DNA of 64,000 bases, from NCBI RefSeq assembly GCF_039541955.1, contig NZ_BAABHF010000022.1, positions 248,001-312,000 on the forward strand, in the 5' to 3' direction. The notes beneath the pieces were generated by a model, which saw only the letters and a list, made by a program, of their open reading frames with translations, was not told where the DNA came from and searched no databases. The translations under genes and the position numbers were made by a program. Positions 59,462-64,000 of the stretch are shown here, in pieces; position 1 is the stretch's first letter; every line of letters starts with the position of its first letter. This DNA comes from Actinoallomurus oryzae. Its GTDB lineage: Bacteria > Actinomycetota > Actinomycetes > Streptosporangiales > Streptosporangiaceae.

Positions 59462-61330
59462 TCACGCCCGCCCGGCCGGGCGGTGGTGGCGGCCCACCGG
59501 CGTGGCGGCGGCCTCACGCAGATAGGCGCTGGACTGCAGCTCGAACATCCGGGCGTACGTTCCTCCCGCGGCCATGAGCTCATCGTGGCTTCCGGCCTCG
59601 ATGATCCGTCCGGCGTCCAGAGTGTAGATCCGGTCCGCGGTGCGCACGCTGGAGAACCGGTGCGAGATGAGGATGATCGTGCGACCGGCGAAGAGATTCT
59701 GGATGCCCTTGAACAGCCGGTGTTCGGCGAAGGCGTCCATCGACGCGGTCGGCTCGTCGAGGATCACCAGGGGGGCGTCGCGGAAGAACGCCCGGGCCAG
59801 CGCCACCCGCTGCCACTGCCCCAGGGACAGGTCGACTCCGCCGGGGAGCTCGCTGCCGAGGACGTTGTCGTACCCGTGCTCCAGCGCGGAGACGAACTCG
59901 TGCGCGCCCGCCTGGCGTGCGGCGTGCTGGACGCGGGCGAGGTCGGCCGGGGCGGCCGGGCGGCCGATGCGGATGTTCTCCGCCGCGGTGAACAGGTAGC
60001 GGCCGAAGTCCTGGAAGAGCACCGCCGTCCGCTCCCGTACTCCGGCCGCGTCGATGTCCCGTAGGTCCACGCCGTCCCACCGGATCCGTCCCCCTTGGGG
60101 CTCGTACAGCCCGGACAGCACCTTGGCGAGGGTCGTCTTGCCGGAGCCGTTCTCGCCCACCAGCGCGATCACCTCGCCGCGGCGGATCGTCATGGACACG
60201 CCCGACAGCGCGGGTCGTACGGCACCGGTGTAGCGGAACGTGACGTTCTCGGCGGTGATCGTCGCCGGGTCGCGCGGCGCCGGAAGGCGGGCCCGTTCCC
60301 GCGCCCGGCGGATCGTCTCGCCGCGCGCGCAGAAGGCCCGGTAGTCCGACAGGAAGAGCGCGTGCTCGTAACTCTCGCCGAGACCGTAGGTGACGTTCGA
60401 CAGCATCGGGCCGAGCTGGACGACCGCCACCGCCGCGGTCGCCGCCGCGGTCAGCGAGCTGTGCCCGGTCGCGAACGAGTACGCGAGGAGCCCGACGCCG
60501 GACAGGATGCCCAGGGCACTGGCCATGGCGGCCACCAGGGCGTGCACGGACGTACGCCGGGCCACCGCCCGCATGATGGTCAGGCGCTCGTCGAACAGGT
60601 CCCGGTCGAGCCGGCGGAGGTAGCGGCCGAGCCCGAAGGCCCGTACCTCCTTGGCGTGGTTCCGTTCGGTCATCAAGGACCGTACGTAGTGGCGGCGCAT
60701 GTCGTTCTCGCCCAGCCCGACGACGGCGGTGAAGAGCTTGCGGCCGAAGGTCGCGGACGCGACGAGGGGCGGCGCGGCGGCCAGGGCGAGCACGGCCACG
60801 AGCACCGGGTCGATGAGGTAGAGGGCGGACACCATCCCCGAGATGGTGACGACCGATCCGGCCAGCGAGATCAACTGCTCGGTCATCTGGATGGGGCGGT
60901 GCGCCGACCCCTGGGCGCGCTGCAGGCGCTGGTGGAACTCCGAGGAGTCGAACGCGGCGAGTTCGACCTCGCAGGCGACGTCGAGCACCTGCCGGAAGGC
61001 GTACCAGCCGACCCGTTCGCCCAGCACCATCCCGACGCCTCGCTGCAGGCTGCCGGCCAGCGCCATCGCCGCGAGCATTCCCGCCAGCAGGGCGAGGTCG
61101 GCGGCGACGGCACCCGGCCGCCAGGCCGCCGCGTGCGGGCCGAACACGGTGCCGGCCATGCCGCGGACGGCCAGCAGCATGCCGCCGCTCACCAGGGCGC
61201 CGCTGACCTGGAGCGCCAGCGACAGCAGCACCGTCCGCGGCGCGGCCTGCCACATCAGCGCGAAGGCGCCACCGGCCACCCGGACGCCGTGGACGAGCCG
61301 GACCGGCAGGGAGCGGCGCCCGGAGGTCAC
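59462..61330 (-). CDS. ABC exporter (fused membrane and ATPase domains)
   Basis: A 622-residue half-transporter with six membrane helices (about 20-330) and a nucleotide-binding domain: Walker A G-E-N-G-S-G-K-T-T, signature L-S-L-G-Q-W-Q-R and Walker B L-V-I-L-D-E-P-T. The signature L-S-L-G-Q is a variant of LSGGQ. It has no N-terminal peptidase domain, so any leader must be cut by another protease. The GTG start overlaps the stop of the thioredoxin-like gene (GTGA). It probably exports the product of this operon. Confidence 0.9.
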   Translation of the reverse strand: MTSGRRSLPVRLVHGVRVAGGAFALMWQAAPRTVLLSLALQVSGALVSGGMLLAVRGMAGTVFGPHAAAWRPGAVAADLALLAGMLAAMALAGSLQRGVGMVLGERVGWYAFRQVLDVACEVELAAFDSSEFHQRLQRAQGSAHRPIQMTEQLISLAGSVVTISGMVSALYLIDPVLVAVLALAAAPPLVASATFGRKLFTAVVGLGENDMRRHYVRSLMTERNHAKEVRAFGLGRYLRRLDRDLFDERLTIMRAVARRTSVHALVAAMASALGILSGVGLLAYSFATGHSSLTAAATAAVAVVQLGPMLSNVTYGLGESYEHALFLSDYRAFCARGETIRRARERARLPAPRDPATITAENVTFRYTGAVRPALSGVSMTIRRGEVIALVGENGSGKTTLAKVLSGLYEPQGGRIRWDGVDLRDIDAAGVRERTAVLFQDFGRYLFTAAENIRIGRPAAPADLARVQHAARQAGAHEFVSALEHGYDNVLGSELPGGVDLSLGQWQRVALARAFFRDAPLVILDEPTASMDAFAEHRLFKGIQNLFAGRTIILISHRFSSVRTADRIYTLDAGRIIEAGSHDELMAAGGTYARMFELQSSAYLREAAATPVGRHHRPAGRA

Positions 61331-61947
61331 GGGGTCGGGCCGGCCGTGGCCGCCGGCACCTCTGCGGACTCCCGTCCCGGCCAGCCGTTCGCCAGCGTGC
61401 GCCAGTCCTCGTACCCGACGATGCCGCGGGCCCGGACCGTGTCGTCGCCGTCCACCATGACGAAGTACGGGAACAGGCCCTGGGGGTCGTACTCGGTCAC
61501 GAAGGGGGTGGCGTCGGTCGGTGCGACCAGGACGGAGAGGGTCACCCGTAGGTCGTGGTCGCGTTCGAGGTCGGCGAGCCACGATTTGGTCCGGCCCGGT
61601 CCGGCGCTGGAGACGAGGACGAACTCGGTGCCGTCGGCCTCGCGCGCCCGCGCGGCCAGCGCGTGGGCCATCGGCAGCATGGTGTGGCAGCTCCCGCAGT
61701 CGGGCGAGACGAAGATCAGGACCACACCGCCGGTGAACGCCTCATCGGTGACCCGCCGGCCGCTCAGGTCACGGGCGCGGAACGGCGGCGCGGGCGCGTT
61801 CAGGGCCAGCTCGCCGTGGCCGGTGCCGGCCGTCGCCGAGCGCGCGTTGATGCCGCGCCGGGCCTCGGTCACCACCCGCAGGATCAGGACCAGGTTGATC
61901 AGCGACAGGACCCACAGGGCGATCAGGCTCACGTCACGAACATCCAC
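61327..61947 (-). CDS. Membrane-anchored thioredoxin-like protein (TlpA/MauD type)
   Basis: A 206-residue protein with one N-terminal membrane helix (about 6-27) and a thioredoxin fold carrying C84-G-S-C87 in V-S-P-D-C-G-S-C-H-T-M-L-P. Like MauD it likely handles disulfides outside the membrane together with the MauE-like protein encoded just upstream. It overlaps the ABC exporter gene by 4 bp. Disulfide handling in a peptide export operon suggests a cysteine-containing product. Confidence 0.86.
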   Translation of the reverse strand: MDVRDVSLIALWVLSLINLVLILRVVTEARRGINARSATAGTGHGELALNAPAPPFRARDLSGRRVTDEAFTGGVVLIFVSPDCGSCHTMLPMAHALAARAREADGTEFVLVSSAGPGRTKSWLADLERDHDLRVTLSVLVAPTDATPFVTEYDPQGLFPYFVMVDGDDTVRARGIVGYEDWRTLANGWPGRESAEVPAATAGPTP

Positions 61948-61959
61948 CGCGATCTCCCG

Positions 61960-62499
61960 TCATTCGGCGCTCATGGGCTTGCGTACGGTCTCGACGACGT
62001 CGGCGAAGTTGGCCAGCAGCAACGTCGCCGCGGTGGCCGTCCCGGCGAGGAGCGTGAGGCGCGCGGCGTCGTACGCGTGATGCGGGCCGGCCAGGACGTA
62101 CGCGACGAGGCCGCCGATCGCGCCGCACAGCAGCAGCACGTTGCGTGCGATGTCGTGCCGGCTGACGACGCGGGGGCTGGCTCCGAAGCAGTTGCAGCCG
62201 AGCGTCATGCGGCGGGCCAGCACGGTGCCCAGCGCCGCGGTGTAGGCGAGGAGCAGGACGCCCGCGAGCCCGAGCCCGGCCACGGGCCCGGGGCCGGGCA
62301 GGGCGACGAGCACGCAGACGGCCGCCTCGGCGACGATGAGCGTGGTCGCGACGGGCCGGACGGCCCGCCTGACGAAGATCTTGAAGTCGTCCACCGCGTC
62401 GCCGAAGGACGCGGGGTCGCGCAGCTTGCCGACGACCGTGGCCGCGAACGTCAGGCCGATGAGGATCCGCGCGAACAGCGCCAGATCAGTCGCGGACAT
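61960..62499 (-). CDS. MauE/DoxX-family redox-associated membrane protein
   Basis: A 179-residue membrane protein with four helices. M-T-L-G-C-N-C-F-G contains the conserved C-x-C-F-G of MauE proteins. MauE pairs with MauD in disulfide formation of methylamine dehydrogenase; here no amine dehydrogenase is present. Its start overlaps the upstream protease gene by 14 bp and the thioredoxin-like gene follows after 12 bp, so the three are one transcript. Confidence 0.86.
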   Translation of the reverse strand: MSATDLALFARILIGLTFAATVVGKLRDPASFGDAVDDFKIFVRRAVRPVATTLIVAEAAVCVLVALPGPGPVAGLGLAGVLLLAYTAALGTVLARRMTLGCNCFGASPRVVSRHDIARNVLLLCGAIGGLVAYVLAGPHHAYDAARLTLLAGTATAATLLLANFADVVETVRKPMSAE

Positions 62500-63277
62500 C
62501 CGGTCCTCCCCCGGCCGGGCCGCCGCTCGTCGCCGCGAGGCGTGCCAGCTCCTCGCGGCAGTGCGTGACGGCGTCGTACAGGATGGTCTCCTCGGCGCCG
62601 GAGGCGCATTCGACCCGCAGGCCGAGCCGCATCGCGTCCGTGCGGGTGATCGGATAGTCGTGGGCGTGGTATCCGCTCATGAGCTGCTCGACGATGTCCT
62701 CGACCGTCGCGATGTCCTCCCCGGCGAGCTGGTAGCCGCCGAGGAACTCGATGGCGATCTGCCGGGTCAGGCGTTCCGCCTGGTAGAAGGCGCCGAGCGT
62801 CGCGGGGAGCATCCGCTGGGTCAAGAGCGCGAGGACGTCCTCGCCCTCCTTCATCGCGAACCACTCCTCGGCCAGCGTCCGGAACGCATGGATCTGCCCG
62901 GACGAGATCACCGCGGGCGTGCCGCCCGGCGACTCCAGCCGCGGGTCGAGCGGCCCGAGCTCGGCCATCGGGGTCATCACCAGCTCGTGCGCGCACAGGC
63001 TCAGCAGAGTGCCGGCCGACCACGCGCGGTCCGGGATGAGGATCGTCAGCCGGTCGGTGAACTCGTGCAGCAGCAGGCCCAGGCGTCGGGCCGCGGTGGC
63101 CGCCCCGCCGTACGTCGCCAGCACCAGGTCGAGGCGCGGAACGTGCCCGACCTCGCGCAGCGCCTCGTGCAGCGTCCGCGGGGCGTCATGGTCGATCCTC
63201 CCGCAGTAGACCAGCGCGGCGTTGCCGCGCAGGCTCTCCAGCTCCGGCAGCCGCCGGATCATCGTGACCGTCGTCAT
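62486..63277 (-). CDS. Clp-fold serine protease (SDH/SppA-like)
   Basis: A 263-residue protein of the serine dehydrogenase proteinase (SDH_sah) family in the ClpP/crotonase fold. The nucleophile is probably S87 in R-A-W-S-A-G-T-L-L-S-L, followed by M-A-E-L-G-P-L-D-P-R typical of the family. It has no signal peptide, so it acts in the cytosol. Next to an ATP-grasp enzyme and an exporter that lacks a peptidase domain, it is a good candidate for leader-peptide removal. That role is inferred from context. Confidence 0.85.
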   Translation of the reverse strand: MTTVTMIRRLPELESLRGNAALVYCGRIDHDAPRTLHEALREVGHVPRLDLVLATYGGAATAARRLGLLLHEFTDRLTILIPDRAWSAGTLLSLCAHELVMTPMAELGPLDPRLESPGGTPAVISSGQIHAFRTLAEEWFAMKEGEDVLALLTQRMLPATLGAFYQAERLTRQIAIEFLGGYQLAGEDIATVEDIVEQLMSGYHAHDYPITRTDAMRLGLRVECASGAEETILYDAVTHCREELARLAATSGGPAGGGPDVRD

Positions 63278-63296
63278 TCGTCTGTCGTCCCGTTCG

Positions 63297-64000
63297 TCAT
63301 CCGTCCACTCCGCTCGTCAGGAGGGTCGCCATCGCCTCGCCCATGCGCAGCTCCGGAACGCGGTCCTCGACGTAGAGGAACTGGCCGTTGGGGTTGATCT
63401 CCAGGAAGACGTACCGGTCGTCCGTGGTCACGGCGAGGTCGATGGCGGCGAAGTTCAGGCCGTACCCGCGGGTCAGGCGCAGGCAGCGCTCGACGACCTC
63501 GCCGGGCGGGTCCGCCGGCCGGTACGTCGTCTCGGCGTCCCGCCAGTCGACGGGGGCGTCGCCGGGGTCGTCGGGACGAAGCTCGGCGGCGAACACCTCC
63601 TCGCCGATCACCGTCACCCGCAGCTCGGAACGCCTGGGGAGGAGTTCCTGGAACTGGCACGGCACGGTCCGTACGGCGTCGAGCATCTCCAGCTCGGCCT
63701 CGGTGATCCTGGTCGTCGGGGTGACCAGGGGGGTGAAGTCCTCGACGTCGTCGTTCGTCTCCAGGTACGTGCGGGCGGCCAGGTAGGGCTCGGTGAGGAC
63801 CTTGAACACGATGTCGCCATGGCACTCGCGGTGGAAGGCGCGGACGGTGCCCGGGTCCGTGGTCACGACGGTGCGCGGCACGGCGAAGCCGAGGCGGGCG
63901 GCCCGGTCGAGCTGCTCGATCTTGTAACCGGCCCGGCGGATGGCCTCCGGCCGGCTGACCCACAGGCAGTCCAGCACGTTCCACAGGCCGTCCATCGCGT
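63297..64000 (-). CDS. ATP-grasp peptide maturase (MvdD/RimK-like), 5' end beyond the window
   Basis: About 234 C-terminal codons of an ATP-grasp ligase. Features include Y-K-I-E-Q-L-D-R-A-A-R-L-G-F-A-V-P-R-T (pre-ATP-grasp region), V-F-K-V-L-T-E-P, C-Q-F-Q-E-L-L-P-R-R-S-E-L-R-V-T-V and the metal-binding F-L-E-I-N-P-N-G-Q. The pattern fits graspetide-type maturases, which form lactones or lactams in ribosomal peptides. Family members have about 80 more N-terminal residues, so the ATG at 63995 is probably internal and the true start lies past 64000. The protease gene follows after 19 bp. Confidence 0.8.
   Translation of the reverse strand, partial: AMDGLWNVLDCLWVSRPEAIRRAGYKIEQLDRAARLGFAVPRTVVTTDPGTVRAFHRECHGDIVFKVLTEPYLAARTYLETNDDVEDFTPLVTPTTRITEAELEMLDAVRTVPCQFQELLPRRSELRVTVIGEEVFAAELRPDDPGDAPVDWRDAETTYRPADPPGEVVERCLRLTRGYGLNFAAIDLAVTTDDRYVFLEINPNGQFLYVEDRVPELRMGEAMATLLTSGVDG

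Noticed and set aside
1..64000. Search for tRNA, rRNA, insertion sequences and prophage genes
   Set aside because: No cloverleaf, ribosomal RNA stretch, transposase motif or phage structural gene was recognised by reading either strand; this is not a computed search.

Overview
The window is high-GC DNA with dense, often overlapping genes, many GTG starts, frequent CGTACG tracts and families typical of filamentous actinobacteria (mycosin, GarA, SARP/AfsR and FxSxx genes, several ECF sigma factors). A member of the Streptosporangiales or a related actinomycete is the best guess from sequence alone. I see no rRNA, tRNA, CRISPR array, transposase or replication origin.

Layout. 1-2.2 kb: MarR regulator facing an EamA exporter and an NAD(P)-binding protein. 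2.2-2.7 kb: remnant of an anti-sigma-type ATPase, a small HTH gene and a terminator. 2.7-10 kb: small secreted protein, ECF sigma factor with a pentapeptide-repeat leader, a beta-helix/tandem-AAA protein facing a mycosin-like protease, and a broken DUF2207 gene. 10-17 kb: secreted GH54 arabinofuranosidase with two lectin domains, then TetR and a three-subunit molybdenum hydroxylase like PaoABC. 17-20 kb: small membrane protein, a GarA-like FHA protein with a zinc ribbon, an alpha/beta hydrolase. 19.8-28.1 kb: a complete FxSxx-COOH system (fxsA, fxsB, an AAC(3)-like acetyltransferase, fxsC, fxsT). 28.5-38.2 kb: Kup, secreted phospholipase-D-like protein, a CitA/DcuS-type two-component system facing dctA, a PLP aminotransferase with an MFS transporter.

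38.2-48.8 kb looks like a DevR/DosR-type hypoxia or redox island. It holds a universal stress protein, DoxX and flavin-binding proteins, a DevS-like GAF kinase, a DevR-like regulator, and the phosphoketolase-acetate kinase pair that makes ATP from sugar phosphates. GGGAC-N4-GTCCC-like palindromes lie upstream of the stress-protein, DoxX and phosphoketolase transcription units at similar distances. An ECF sigma/anti-sigma pair and a lipoprotein-cytochrome b operon sit inside it. 48.8-55.4 kb: FAD monooxygenase facing TetR, KhtTU-like K+/H+ antiporter, phosphotransferase, and a scar where a GntR gene and a PEBP gene have both lost their 5' ends. 55.5 kb to the end: exo/endonuclease-phosphatase protein, a large SARP-NB-ARC-TPR regulator, and a tightly coupled minus-strand operon (ATP-grasp, Clp-fold serine protease, MauE, thioredoxin-like, ABC exporter) that looks like a peptide-modification cluster continuing past the window end.

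The two most unusual systems are the FxSxx-COOH locus and the ATP-grasp/Clp-protease/MauE operon. Both look dedicated to modifying small peptides, and neither can be assigned a product from this sequence.
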